From Apostichopus japonicus (Eukaryota; Echinodermata; Holothuroidea; Aspidochirotida; Stichopodidae), in contig NC_092582.1 of NCBI RefSeq assembly GCF_037975245.1, positions 18,192,577 to 18,256,576 on the forward strand: DNA of 64,000 bases, in the 5' to 3' direction. The translations under genes and the position numbers were made by a program. The notes beneath the pieces are model-generated. The model was not told the origin of the DNA. It did no database searches and was given only the letters and a program-made list of their open reading frames with translations. Below are positions 35,101 to 50,100 of this stretch, piece after piece (the first letter of the stretch is position 1; the number at the start of each line of letters is the position of its first letter).

Positions 35101-38100
35101 CATGTAGGCTAGCTTGACACATAAATGGTATGTTTTTAAAAAAAAATGGATATCTGACAAGAATTATCAGGTCCGTGCCTGGCTACTGCAGTAAACATAA
35201 TGCTACTTCCATGGAAGCAAAGATCTGACCCTGTAGTTTGTGACTGTGGTGTTTAATAGCAATTAATGTCACAACGATAAGTCATAATTGACAGGGTTCC
35301 GCATAAATGAGCCAAAACAAAATTTAATCAAAACAGCAGATCTCTGTATAAAGTATGTATGTTGCATCGTGCGTGGGTCAACTATAAAACCTCTAGTTTG
35401 CAACAATTGTTTTACCATTTCTAATACTGGACACCCCCGTAGTATTGGGAACGGTTTTACGTGAGAAGTGACGTGGTTGAAATTTGAAAACAAAACCACC
35501 AACTGTAATTGAAATTGACCTGTTACAGGTGCAGTGGTAGATATCATTTGATGATACAAGTAGGTCTTGCGAGATAATTGCTGAATAGCGTAGTCCTGGT
35601 TGCACCAATAGGAAGTGGAGGTCTCATGGGCACAAAATAGGAATGAATAAACTATCCGCATACTTGTGTATATGGTAGATACAGTAGTTTTACCTCCCCT
35701 TTTGCTGGTAGACGGGCATTGTCGGTAAGGAATCGCAGAAATCAGTCCGTACAGGTGGTTTCCACAGTCTCTATTTTTCTCTGTATAGTGTCCAAGCCTA
35801 TGGTGGTTAAATTTTGCAAAATTTGTTATTAGTGACTATTTTTGGAAGTATTTGTTTTTTCATTTGGACCCTACAGCAAGATATACTTTATATCTACAGG
35901 AATTTGGTATATATAGTGATATTTTGTCTACAAATTATTTCTTTCTGGAAACCAGTCTTAGTTTTCTTTTGACATACAATATAAATTCTTGTGAAAACGG
36001 TATTCCTAAAGGTGATTTGTATCCCATCCATGACTTCATGCTTGAAGGTGAAATACCTGGGCAAAATACGCAGGTACTGTAACTTTATTATGTACATATT
36101 TATCACCCCTGTATGAAGTGTTTTCCAGACTGAGTGCTTGACATTCTTGTACTATATAAGAATATTGAATTTTACATATTTCCTCTTGACAGGTACAAAA
36201 AATCACTTGGTTAATATACCACAGTGATTGACCGTCTCTGCATGCTAACATATGCTAAGCTTGCTAGCTATGGAAATAATTGCATGTTTTTCACATTTTC
36301 TAAACAATAGTGTGTGCTAGATGGCAGAGAGATTCTAATCTTTATGGTTCATTCCTTTGCTTGCAGGAATTTATTAATGTAGACCACATAGAAGTCACAA
36401 AGTTCCTGCATTGCAATGTTTGTCATGCTGTGATTTTGTCTTGGTGAAATTTCAAATGAATTACTGTAACTGACATTTAACTTAAGTTTTGTGGTATGAC
36501 AACTTTTAGCAGTTATCAGGGTCTTTAGTATTGTACCTAAATGTGCTAGAAAGTCAAGTTATGGTCACCTATGCACAATAGTTAGACAACTGTTTGTCAA
36601 CAGGCAGTTTACTGCCAACCGGTGTCAAAACATTTGACCTCACTGTAAAACTTGCCCCTCAATTTGAACATTTCTCAGTTGTGTGTGAATACTTGGTATA
36701 TATTAAGAAACTTTTGGAAATGTACTTATGAAACAAAACATCCAAGGAACAAGACTGTTGCCCACTGCCACAAATTTCATGCCTCCTCAAATAGTATTAA
36801 TAGTATAATTTTCACTTTATCAATACATGACCAACCATTATATATATTTTATCAATACATGACAAACCATAATGCAGTTCTGTAACCTCTACATAATGCC
36901 ATCTGACACATTTCTGATAACAATTATTCATTTCTACAAAAAAGTTCTAAAAACCTCATAGATGCACTATTTCAATCTTGAGGGACTAACCAATATTTTC
37001 TTGATACTATTATGTAGAAAATAATCACGCAATCATCACAATGAACATTTTCCCCTGCAGGATTTTGGCCCACATAAAATTATAGTGTTTAAAACCTCAT
37101 ATTTCGTTCGGATGAGATGAACTTGTATCGGGAATAACTTAGCGTTTAAAGTTTGCTCAGCAGTTTTATATGGTTCCTGCTTCCAATGCTACAACATTTT
37201 TGCACATGTATTACAGCAAGCCAATCATTTTGCATAGCTGTGTCTTATTCCCTGTTGTATACACTTTACATATTATTTACTACAGTATATATTGGAGGAA
37301 CAAACAAACCATGTGTTGCATCTCGTCTTTGTTTTTCAATTCTCTTGTGCGTTTTCACTTTTCAACCATCATCATGATAGCTTCAAACGTTTTCCAAACA
37401 GGTGGTATTTTTAAATTTTTTTTTACCTGTCTAAACGTAATTAAATATGTGTACTTTAAAATGATTCACCATGCCGTGATGGTGTCCAATACACGTACAC
37501 ATGTATTTTTCTCGAGTCCGTCGTCGTTACAAAGTCAACACCGGTGAAAGTTAAAAATGTTGAAATTTGCTACTTGTCCTTGTTCAGCGTGCGATGGTAA
37601 TGATTCATTGTGCTCAAATAAATCCATCATAACAAGTGATGGGCTACTTCATAGTTGGGCGTTTTCTATATTGATATGTATTTCTCTGATAATATTTTTT
37701 CGATCACTCCGAAATTAATGGTCATGGAACAGGTTGATTCTCTTTGTACACGGTGTATAGTATCAGCCCCCAGCAGTGTAGAGACCGCACTCATGTATTT
37801 TTGTGTAATTGGACCTTTCTTTGTAATAAATTGTTACTGTGGACAATTTTAATTGGTCTTTCAAATCGTCATCAGCGGGTCAGAGTGGTGTTGATGCCTA
37901 GGGTTCATTGCTGGGAGGGATGTTAAACCTCTTATTCATTTATACTGTATCGTGTACTACAATAGCAAAACAATTTGTTTGAGATGGATTTTTGAACCGA
38001 ATCCGTGTATTGAGGACTTCCCTGTCGTATAGTGATTCACCGTAGTTTCGTGTGATCGAATTGGTTGGCCATATATGGCATTTGTAAAAAGCTTGTTCTT

Positions 38101-41100
38101 TTTCATTCATTTCCGTGACAACTGTTGTGACCTTCACGGTGTGTAAAATCTGTTACTGAGTGGTGTTAACCTAGACTTGCCTATCATATTCTGTTTTACA
38201 AAATATTTACTTTTCTGTACATTTCTAACATAAAATTTTAATCCCTCTTTATAGTTAAGTCAATTGTTAGAGGCTGCGTATATAATAGGCAAAGTTTTGC
38301 ATACTAAGTAGTTCATATGCAATATTAGTAACAAAGCTCTGCCTTTATGATGAGAAATTTTGGAAACATGATTTCAACTCTTTGCAATATATTTGTATGA
38401 ATTCTTTCCTTTCCAGAATTCCAGTGATAAAGAGCAGGTCTTTGATGGACGGTGGACCTTGCCGCGCATGAAAAGCTACGATCGTGTCGTCTTTGAAATG
38501 CTTAGGGTATCTCCTGAAGATTTTGCGGTAAGTGTTGAAGCAGAATCGCAAACTAATACGTGGCCAAGCATTTCGACTGGCGTCTTTACAGCTGTGTTCA
38601 AAGCAGCTATTCATGTTTGGTCAACGATTCGTCCAACTTAATTTAACAAGAAATTTTCCACAGAATGAATGTTAATGAGTGAATTAAATTGATTCTCAGT
38701 ATTTTTTCACTTTTATATCAGTAATTAATCACATTTAAAAATTGAATTGAGGAAACTTTCCAAAATTTGCAACTTTTTCTTTCATTTTTGGATTTTTTTT
38801 TTTTACAAATTGTAATATTGTTATTTATCAACAAATACTATGACTAATTGTATGAAATAATTGATCAAATCAGCTTAAAAAGCTGCATTGAGTCGACACG
38901 AGGTACAGATGGAATAAAGAAACTACCTAAGAATTCATTTTGACATTGTTACTGGTACTATAGGGGGGAGATGCATGTATATTATGGAGTGAAAGGTACA
39001 GTATGATAAATGGTGCCTTAGACCAGCACATCTTACAAATATATATACAAACATGTACAGCCAGCGGATAGAGCAAAGATGCACTTGTACAAATGAGTGT
39101 AGGCTATCATTTACATGGCCAATACCATTGAAAGTTACTTTGTGAACTGTAAATACTATCAAGGGATGTAGTATAGAGTTATATACAGAAACTGTTAGGT
39201 GCTACTGTACAGTGTTTGAAATATTTGCACTGCACTTTCCAGCATTTCTGTAACAATTAGGAATAATCCATTTCCATGGTATTACTGTACATACTTCTTT
39301 GAAAAATCTTTGCATTGAGTATTAAAGGCAATTTTCACTGAGTTGTGACCACTTCCATCATGTGATGTTTCTTTTCATGTTTGCTATATAAGACACTTTG
39401 AACACTTTACGTGGTCTTTTGTAACAGGGCCTATGTTCAGTAAACTGCACAGATTTAACATAGCATTCAGTATCTTAACTATGCATGATCCTTAACACAT
39501 ACAGTAACTACGGAACATATTAGTAGAGTTAGTATTCTGAGTAGTGTGTATGATGTATAGTATGGTGTATGCCTGCAATATTATAACTTGAACAGCCATG
39601 TAATGCTGGTTGTAATGTCCATATGTAGAGTACACTAGTTACATAAGCAGCAAAGGTCTAGATACAAGAGAACAAGACAGGGCAAAATTGTACTTTAAAG
39701 GGTCCCTGATTATTTTACCAAAGAAATTAAGCATACAATGTCAACAATATACAGCTCTTTCTTTGTACCATTGGACATTTTTAATGACATCTGGCTGAGG
39801 TGATGACATTAAACAGCTGATAACAACCTACTGGGTATTGGATTGCCCTAAATGACCATAAAAATGGGGGAAGGTTTCTCCTCCAGACACTCAGTCATTA
39901 AAAATCCATTTTGTTGTGTTTTCAGTATGAGTGTGGGTCTCCCAAGTGATCTCTAGGACTTGTTGTGAACATTTTAAAACACAGAGCTTCTGGTGTTTAC
40001 ACATACTGATATGAAAACTTAGAAAACATGTTGTTGAGCTTTTCTTCTCTTGGATGTTACTTGATGAATGTGAAATTTGATGAATATTTGGAGAGCTTTC
40101 CACAAATTCCGATCCTTAACTTGCTGCATGCTGTCAGTTGGTCCCCTACCTGTAATTGAAAATATCGTTCAAGTAAATGTACTATTTTTAACAAAGAAGA
40201 AAAGAAAGTACCATGTGGAGACGTAGCCATTTATACATACATGTAAGTAGCTTGTACAGATCTACATCACTCCTGACTCAAACCTGTCTCCTCAGGAAAC
40301 ATAGCACCCTCTTTTTAAAGATGTCTGGATTGACATGGTATTACCTTTTAGTACTATCCAAACAATCCCAGTGTCCAACCACTTTTGGTCAACTGCCTAA
40401 GGACTCATTCTTCCATTCAGTTATCTAACAGGTGTTTTTGTATTACTCAGAATGTTACATATAGGTTGTCACATTCTGTTTCACCAACTACGTCTGCAGG
40501 CCTTGGAAGTTTGTTTGAAATAGGGCTCACCAGCCATGCCCAAAATTAACAGAGGGTTGGGCGCGCTGCCATTTCGGTCCTATCTAGTTCGGCGAAACTC
40601 AAAAGAGCTGCATTCTTTGACAGCAGATCATAATGATTCCATAAGTTGATCGGTAGTAGTTTTTCTATCCTAACTATTGAAGAAGAGACCTTTTGAACCA
40701 TATTTTTGAAGTTTTCATACATGTGCAAGTCAAGCTAACCGTTTTCAGTACCTTAAAGGTTGGTTGTCTGAAGCATGTTTTTCGTTCAGGCGACACGTAC
40801 TGCACCAGTGTGACCATGAACTTTTTTTGTCTTTTACCCAGTGCATCAGTATGCTTGTGAGCGCCTTCACATGATCACGTTAATTTTAATTTAGCCATTG
40901 TCGTCAAACAGTACAGATCAGTTAGTAGCGATGTGACAGTTTCCCCTGTTGATATGCTGGAAAGTCTCATTGTACCTTCAATAAGCTTAAACGTGATGAC
41001 TATATTTCATGTGTAATCATAGTCCAAAATGATTTTGCATTTCCTTCAAGTACCAACTCTTAGTAATCAAAAAATGTGAAATGGGCCTCGGTCTGCATTG

Positions 41101-44100
41101 ATTCACGTACTGTTACGTATGTGCTTTGGTAATGACTAGGTTATGAGAGTGAGTTGTTTAAAGTGCAATCACAAATCTTTACTACAAGTCTCGTAGCAGT
41201 TTACATATCATATAAAGAAGAAACACAACATACAGACTGAACTTATACAAGTTTGTCTTCCTGTACGCACTGTAACTCAGTTGCTGTATAGTAACACAAT
41301 AGGTTCAGTTTATTTCACTTCTCTGGCAAATATTCAAGTTACATGTGTGCTTTGATCACAGGCAAATGCACAATGTAAACTCTTTACCGCCCTGAAACCT
41401 CAATTTGACACCTCTCAGGGTGTTTTTAGCCTTTACAGATTGGTTCTATTTGTTAATGTGAGAAGTAAAGTGCGAATTGTGTATTTCCATTAAGTAAGGG
41501 TCTGTGGACAATTAGGGACAAAAATTTTTGTCACGATTATGATTATACTGTATGAAGCTCCCATGAGTTCTTATATATACGGTATATATCATCGCAGGTT
41601 TTAATTGGGCTACAAAAGAAATGTCGCACCATGGCAAAGATGAGTTTGGAAATTTGATTTTGTTTTGTTGTTGAGGTAGTTATTGTTGTTGTTGACATTG
41701 TTGCATTTGGTGGCATGTTTGTTTTAGCTTCAGGTTCCTCGAATGAATTATCCATCTGTTAGAGCAGTTGATATAATACCCCTGGCAAGTTAAAAAATTT
41801 GTCATAACGGGTATGAGTCTAATTGTCGTGACACCATGAATACACCCGAATTTAATTGTGGTAACACTGTGTCTACACATGTATACAGAACATGTCAGTT
41901 CTAACACCACATGTACATTGCACATGAGTTTAATTGTTGCACCACCCAATTATCCACACCTTTTCTATAGACTATAGATGCGTGGGAAATGTTATTCTTT
42001 GTGAAGGATATATGCGTAGGAAGTGTGTTCTTTCTGTTCATGGACAAAACACTTTTATGCAGAATGAATCCTTACAATTTAACCTAACTGTGAAAATGAG
42101 GTGGTTGCTTACACCACATATAATTATACACACAAGTTAAAATTGTAATAACACGTACATAGTACATGTATGCATGTACAGTACATATTTAAAATGCAAT
42201 GCTATGCATGTACACACCAGTACCACACCTATTGTTCTTCCATTACCTGTCTCCTCTCACCAAATGCACTATTCTATCTATAAATCCAAAAAGAGACATA
42301 ATTGATCATCAAAACAAGTATCCACATTTAGTAATATAAAATTATTTACATTAGAATTATTAATATTAATTATCTAACTCTCAGCCCACCATTCTCTCTT
42401 TCTGAAGTCTTACAAAAGCCTAGGACAGCTTTGCATTTTATGGGGTTGGGGGTGGGGTGGGGGTGGAGTTTGGGAATGAGTTTAGAGAGCTGAAGTGCAA
42501 GAAAAATGAGGGAGAAAATTCTTCTATATGCAGAAAGAATGTTACCAGATGGATAGTGTTGACAGCAATGTGGGAATTAACTCTCTGTTTACTATTAATG
42601 TCATATAATGCATCAGAATTTAATAACATTGGCACATTATACTATATGTGTGTTCAATTTGACTACATATAGCAGGAAAAGAAAGCTAACTTGTTCTGTT
42701 CACACACCACTTGTACAATTTGACAGAATTCTGTTGAAGTCATTGTTACCATTTTCTTTTTTTTTGTCTTCCTTTCAGACTCAGCTTACCTTGGAAGATT
42801 TAAAGATCTTCAAGCAAATCATGCCAGAGGTAAGCTTCCTTTTTTTCCTCCTCTGATACCGTTTCTGTTCATGTTTTCTCATCTGTGCAACACCTGCTTG
42901 TGGTGAGACTCCTCCTGGGGCAGCACAATGAAAAGAAAAGAAGAAAGGAAAAAATAAAACAGAAAAGATGGTGAAAACCCACTGTGGTCTCATCGCAATA
43001 CTCTGATCATTGCACATTATTATGTATACCTTTATTTACAACAGCTTCTTTGCCTTTGGTTGCCAATTTTTTTTTTTTTTTTAACCAAACCTTGCAAGCA
43101 TTTATCCAAAAATAAGATTTCAATTTGATCAAACTAATACAGCATTGTTTTGGTCTCACCAAGTGAAGGTTACTTTTATAATTAGTCTAATGAGTACTTA
43201 GTTTTAAGCATTGGATTCCGAAAATTTCATAACCACACACTTTCTCATGGAGAACATATAAATGATGTGGAGAGAGTAGTTGAAGCAGAAAATATTTAAA
43301 AGTTAAGAAATGTCTCGATTTAACATTTTAAATTAAATTTGGCAAGTCATATGCAAATGAACTTTAATTCCATCCGATTTTTAGTAGCGATACAGTATAA
43401 GAGATTTATATAAAATCAGTGCAAACAGAGTGGTATTAAAATTTCCCCAAAAATTGTATTCAAAGAATCACAAGAAGATGGAAATTTGTGAGCTATATTT
43501 ATATGACTGCGGAAGGAGGTAAAACTTCTGAAGTTACAAATACTGTTTACGGAGAGTTTCACAAATGCGGTCACATGAAAGTTCCTCCAACTTCATGTTG
43601 GGTCAAAGATGGATGGCTAGAAAGTACCCACCTTTTCCTATTCCAGATCAAACTAAGCTGTATGCAAAAAATCAGGTGGGGGCTGGATGGAGGAGGGTGC
43701 AGGTGGGGGGACATAACCGAAGCGTAGCTTGTTTATCTATCTAGGAAAGATCTACAGGGCGAAATTATGGCACAAGGGAGGGGAAAAAACATGTAAACTA
43801 TCACACAGACGTTAAAACCAACCAGCGCCCCATCCATTCACACAAGACACACAAAATATGGTCATTGCCGTAATGAATTCCTGCCAAAAAAAGATGTAAA
43901 TAAAACATAATCATTGTAGCTTTAAGTATGCTCATGTTTCGTGAGTCGGTTTATTATGATTTACAGGTGCTGTGGAGCATGTCAAATACTTTTTGAGTCC
44001 AACGGCTGATGATAATTTTTTTTTTTTTTTTTTTTTTTGTCTGTTGTGGAACAATCTTTATAAAGAATCACTGACAATCACTTTTTTGAGCATTCTGCCA

Positions 44101-47100
44101 AAGGCCTTATCTGTGAATGTCAAAGTTAAACATCCACAATTGTTTATAAGAAATTAAATGACTCTGGTTGTATCAGAAAAGTTATTGCTTTTCATGCTTC
44201 TGAATGTAAAACATGTAAAGCCCACCGCCCCCCATCCCCTCACAGGGGCTGTGAAAATTGCAGTGTTCTCTTTTCAATACCATACACAGCTTTGTACCTC
44301 TTTTGTGTCTTCAGCAACCTACTACTGCTTTGACAAAACAGCTGAAATTGATTAATGAATTTAGAGTATATATATGACTAAGCAGTGTATGTTTGCTATG
44401 CTTTATATCATTAAAGGTATGCATTGATAAACATTGTTTAGTGTTAAACACTAGTTGTCAATTTATTGTTAATACCAGTTTTCACACATGTTACAGCTGT
44501 TGTGGCTGACAATTGCACTAAGCATGTACACACTTTTTTGTCACACATGCAAATGTGGTCATGCATGCTACAGGACTGCAGAATTTGTTTCCTTACTTTT
44601 AATGCACACTTTTGTCCAAAAGAATATGTCAGATATTTGACAGCCGGCTGAAATGTTATAGGTTGTCCATTGAAGTACAAACTTATCCTGAGATGTCAGT
44701 GCATAAATTTCGAATTTCAAGCAGCATAATTTTGTGGTTTTGTTACTTTTTTACCTAACTTGCTGTGTGTATATATCTCCAAAAAAAAAGGGGGGGGGAA
44801 AGATTGTGTTTGATCAATTTATTTCACTCCTCTCGACAATACCCGACTCCAGTCTAGAGATTTTTCATGAAATTAAGGTTACCTAGCAACTACTTTGATG
44901 ATTCTGTTTGATCCTCAACATTCCATTTACTCTCGCAAACTTCCTTGGGATTATTGGTAGTTATTAGTTAGGATGGCTTATTTCTATATATGTGACACGG
45001 TTGCACATGATATCATAATGCAGTCACTGTATTGATCCATGACCACCGACACAACAAAATGTCTCCCATTATCTCCTCTCAACTTTCATAATTTTTGGCC
45101 GTAATTAGTAAATTTTGTGTTTGATCTTGACAAATCAGTCCTGAACAGGCCTGGAATGAAAATTCTGCAGGATAGATCTTTAACAGTAATCAGTATTGCC
45201 CTCCAACATGTTAGACAGTTGGAAACTGGTCAGATATGTTCAAACCTTCCACACACATTTTCTTCATCCATCCTCTCAACCCCTCTTCTTTCCCCCCCCC
45301 CCTATCCCCAACCTTACCCTTAAAATATTCCAACTCAATTTCTTATTAAATGCTCCTCGATTTGTGAAAGAAAGAGTGTCAAAGAATCAAGGAAGAAGCT
45401 TCGGATAAAATTAAGCCTTTCTGAGCACGCTAAATTTTGAAGCCATTGTTGATCAATCTTTAATTAAATTGCTTGTGAATTAATAATACCTGAGAGACCA
45501 TCAAATGGCTGTGATTTCTATCAACCAGGCCTTGTTGGGTGTTTCATTCTCTTCTTCTGTTTTGTTTTTTAAAGCAGTAACCCATTTTGATGCCTTAATT
45601 GAGCCAATCAATCCATTGCACACCAAACTGTCAAATTATTCTGATCGCCATGAAAAACTCCTGGCTTCTGTTTCTTCTTTTTTTTTCCAGTTCCCTTCAG
45701 GAAGCTTTGAAAGAACGAAGGAATTAAAACGTCTTTCATATCTGAGCTTGCTGACTGATTATATTCTGCAAAGCTGGCTTTAATAATCCTCTTTGCAATC
45801 ATCAATTACCTAACTTCCAGGGAGGGGGAGGGAGGGGGAGGGAGGACCATATTATTTGTAATATGCTGAACAAAAGATCTAGCTACCCTATGCCCTTTCC
45901 CCTAGCTGTCAAATTCATTATCTCTCTTTAATAGCAAGTATGAGCACAGACAGAAAGTCCTTGACATCACACTTCCCAGGAAGATTATGAACAGTTTCTA
46001 TTTACTAGCCAAAAAGTTGTGCATCATAATAATATTGTTTTCCGACATTTTAAGTCCCAGTAGAACAATTTCACCACTTTTTACACTGACCTCTACAATA
46101 ACTCTCTACTACACTTACCTTACACCTGTCTGTGTGCAAGCATGTAATATATCTATCTACACTGTATGTTTATCAAGAAAGTAAACTTCTCCATGCAGGG
46201 GAGTTATTATATACAACAACTCCATGGCCCATGACACAGTCTGTGATGTCATAGTGTTGTTTCTCAATACTTACCATGTAGCCCTGCCTCAGTTTATTTA
46301 GGTGAGAGTGCAAAACATGGCGGCAGAGTAACCTCTTGTACAGCCCATAATTTGGTCCTCTCCAAAATCATAATAATAATAATCATGATAAAAATAAACC
46401 TTACAATACACCATCAAGTCAACACCGTAGAATATATCTGTTGCTTTCTTCTCATGAGTCTTTGTTCACACACCATGTGCCGTTTGTTTGAAATCAGAAA
46501 GAGAAAAAAAAATCAAACTTCATTATTATACGATCCTAAATCTTATAGGAAGGGAAAAATATCAGACATCTGCAAAATGAAAGTCTGTCTGTAAAGGAGA
46601 CATAACCCAACGATCATCCTTGATTAACATGACAGAGATCTTTGTGAAGCACAACCCCCCCCCCCCTCCTCCCCCTACACAAACACACCCAAACCAGCTG
46701 AGAAAATTTTGGGAGAGAGCCATAGAGCCACTAGGATCTGCAACCTATGAACCTTTTTCTTTGCGTAATTTCAAGGTGGAATGCCATGATCAAATTATGT
46801 TGAAGTGCTCTTCAATATGTTAGATTCTGCATTTGCAAAGTCCACCTCCATTTACAGAAAATAAACATTGTAATAAATATAGAGAAGCAAAAGAAAAAGA
46901 AAAGTGAACACATGTGGCTTGATGATGTCATATTTAGACTTGATCAAGTCTCTTCACCCTTTTTTGTTGAAGGGGAACATTATAAATCTATGATATCTCT
47001 CAAGTGGAATGAGATTTTTCTAAGCTATTTGGGGAAGTTACTCCAAAGAATGCCAGTTATCTCTATCACGTAGAACAATTATTATGATGGTGGTAGGATC

Positions 47101-50100
47101 TGTGTTTCCTTTAATCCAATGTTTCGTAGATTTGCAGTTTGACCAAATCAAAAACATATGTCTCAAATGTCATTTTGGATTTATACATGCTGTATAAGCA
47201 GCAAAGTGTTATTGACGACATCCCTTTCCTTCTTTGATGAGCTTTTGTTGTCTGTAAAGTGATATTTAACTGATTGTAATTTGATGACGAAAACAGTCCG
47301 ACTTATAATCAGTTTATGACAATCTTTCACTTTCGTGAGTTGATTTTTGTTATTCTCTGATGCCTTGTGTTTCTTAACTATTTATACTTTCGATATAAGC
47401 AGGAAATCGTTGTTTAGCCAGCAGTATATATTTAAATGTTATATGATACGCTTTCTCTAATTGATTAAATGAAAGTAAAATAGACCATAATCATTATAGG
47501 GCTCTGTTTGTAAACCTGAGACAATTTATCACTTTTCATTTGGAAATGTTTGAAAAGCAAATTATCTGTAGTAGATGTCAGAGTTTTTCTTTGATATTCA
47601 AACTGCCCCTAGATAATTTCCTTGCCACATCTTTGTACATTTACCTCCCGAGGAGGTTTTCATCCGATTGAAATCCTTGTAGATTTTCCTATGCATGAAT
47701 CTGCATCCATTAATGTACGCACCGTGTCCTCTGTAGCGCCCAAGTAGATTGATTCTGCGCCCGAACCATCGGCATCCCTACAGGCAGGCATAATAGAGCG
47801 AAGGGAATACGCAGTGCGACGACGGAGGCCTCCAACACTTCATTGCACTAAGCTTACAACCTTTATCACTGGATGAGTCATGGAATTTAATGACATTCTC
47901 ATATTGGTTTGCCAAAATTATTAATATGCAACCCAGGCATTAGTCGGTGTACTCTCTGACTCAATCGGCTGGCAGTCGATCCATCGTCAGTTCATTTGGT
48001 CGAGGAGTTTGTTGATGATCCAGAGATAACTTCTGTCTTGTCTCTTGTCTTGCCGAGGTAGATTCCCCAGGACCGAGTCACCGACTGACATAAAGATACG
48101 ACAGAAGACAAATTAGGCTTTGTTTAGATCTTTCAATCTGTAATCTAGTTATGTGTGGGAGTTATTTGGTGACCATTATCTGGGAGTGTATGTAGCTAAG
48201 TATGTAAAATATTCTAGTCTTGAAGGTAAAAAAAACGTAGACTGGATGTAGTCATCTTCTTAAAGCGTTTGAACAAGAAAAGTAACATTGGATGGCAACC
48301 GACCACTTTCAATAGAACAAAATATGCTAGTGTGTGTTATAGATAACCTTTGTAAACTTTGTTAACTGTATTAAAAACTGTATCTGAAATTGCATGTGCC
48401 TCAGTTTACTTCCCTCCTCTGGATCTAGCTCCAACATATACAAACTTCCAATCTATGGAACTTGCACCAATTGGTAACATTTTTAACACCGTACCCCCCT
48501 GTGACCACTTCTGGGTTACCTGTACCTTCCACTTCCTCTTCTTCCAAATCTATCATTCAGAAGTTATTTTTCTGCAGAGCTTTCACGTGCTGAAGAAGTG
48601 ATCAATAATGTTCTCAGAAACCATTATAGTGATGGACCGAGATCTGGTGGTCCCACAATAGACCATTGTTAAACGTGAAAGTGTTATGATCTGTGTACAG
48701 AATAGTACACAGAGTTTCAAACAAAATCTATGTCTCCCACCCTCCATCTGTCCATCAGCCATATTCTCCTTTACATTTACCCGTACTACCTCCTTGCCAC
48801 TTCATCTTTCCACTGCTGCTCCTCCCTACCTCAAGCTGCACCCTCCCAAAGCTCCCCCTCCTCAGGTCGACACTCTCCAAGTTCTTCCTCCACAACAGTT
48901 TTCCATCATTTGTTCCCATGGTAAATAAGTGTTAATAAGACCATGGAAATAAATACCTCCTCCTCAGACTCAAATATCAAGGTATATATGCCTCAAGGAT
49001 GGCATTAAGTTTTGTCAATTCAACTACAGATTTTGTTCAGACTTGTTTTACAAACCCCTGTTGATTTATAGGTCAAGCTGAATAGGTTGACCAGATCTAT
49101 CAAGCCCTTGGTCTGTGTTGCATTAGTAGAGATTCTTGCCATACTAGTTACTACTAAACCTGATAAGGTCAATATTTATCTGTTTGATTAAGTCAGCCCA
49201 GTTTCTTTACCTCAATGCATTTCCATAAAAGCTGTCAGTTTGTTCAGAAACTGGACTTAGCATATTTTAGCTGTCAGAACTGTCAACTTTTATCAAAACT
49301 CTGTTTCTCTCTGTTTAAAGTAGTTCTGTGTTTGTCAAGTTAGAAACTGAGTAACTGACCTGGCTAATATACTGGTGTTTGAACAGCATTGGGTATTAAT
49401 ACTTCCTTCCAAGAAAGATCTATGTGAGAAATTTATGATAACTTGTAAAACATGACATCGAGGTGTAATGTGGTCACATAGATCATGGGATTTGGAAAGT
49501 TGCCAGGCATAGGGGAAAGAGGGGGTGTCATTTAAGGTTTGGTCTGGTATCATAGATGGGATTTTGGGAACTTGTCAGAAGTAGGGGTTTCATTTAAGGA
49601 GTGATCTGGTTTTAAAGATGGGATTTGGAAACTTGTCAGAAGTAGGGGGAAGACGGTTGTCATTTAATGTGCCGTCTGGTTTCATAGATGTGATTTGGGA
49701 ACTTGGGAGAGAAGGGAGAGGGGGTGGGATATGAATGTTTTTCTACTTTGTCATCAGATTATAGTTAATTTTATCAAAAATCTAATCAAAGTAACATTGC
49801 AATTAGGATGCTCCAGTATTTAAACAGAGGGCGCTGTCATACCGATCCTATGGTTTGGGTTTATATTCTACAGGTACCGTTAATAGCTCTCTGAAACAGT
49901 GTAAGAAGGTCGCTTGAATGTCCTCATAAGCATACAATCTCGCTGGGTGGAATTGTATGCAGACACGCTGGATGGCTGGATGGGACTTGAGTTTAAGGTT
50001 CCACCATTGCACTTTTGCCAAATGAAAAAGAGTCTTAGAAAATACAAGTTGAGATACTTGAAACAATTAGTTTGAAACTGCAAAAAATATGTTTCAAAGT

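Larger units (their letters stand above)
22672..38416 (+). other. 15.7-kb RALGPS-like intron
   Basis: Holds the GTGAC-motif cluster, two SINE copies, TA microsatellites, the TTAA MITE, a 20-bp triple repeat and two copies of the ~165-bp family (separate entries). I see no supported gene in the remaining stretches (22,672-24,060; 25,470-28,700; 29,150-31,000; 33,240-34,690; 34,760-38,416), only short random frames. A near-duplicate of about 20 bp (TTTATCAATACATGAC with CAACCAT/AAACCAT) lies at 36,817-36,871. Confidence 0.6.

Noticed and set aside
35269-35661. Minus-strand frame of 130 codons as a nested gene
   Set aside because: No recognisable domain, no upstream promoter features, and the length is within chance for 64 kb of intron.
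48686-48935. Three overlapping frames rich in Pro/Ser/Leu
   Set aside because: All three forward frames are open over a CT-rich tract, which is a composition effect.
49848-50066. Minus-strand frame that looks somewhat protein-like ([14 protein letters not shown])
   Set aside because: Short, no family recognised, and the flanking frame is closed; probably chance or an old repeat.
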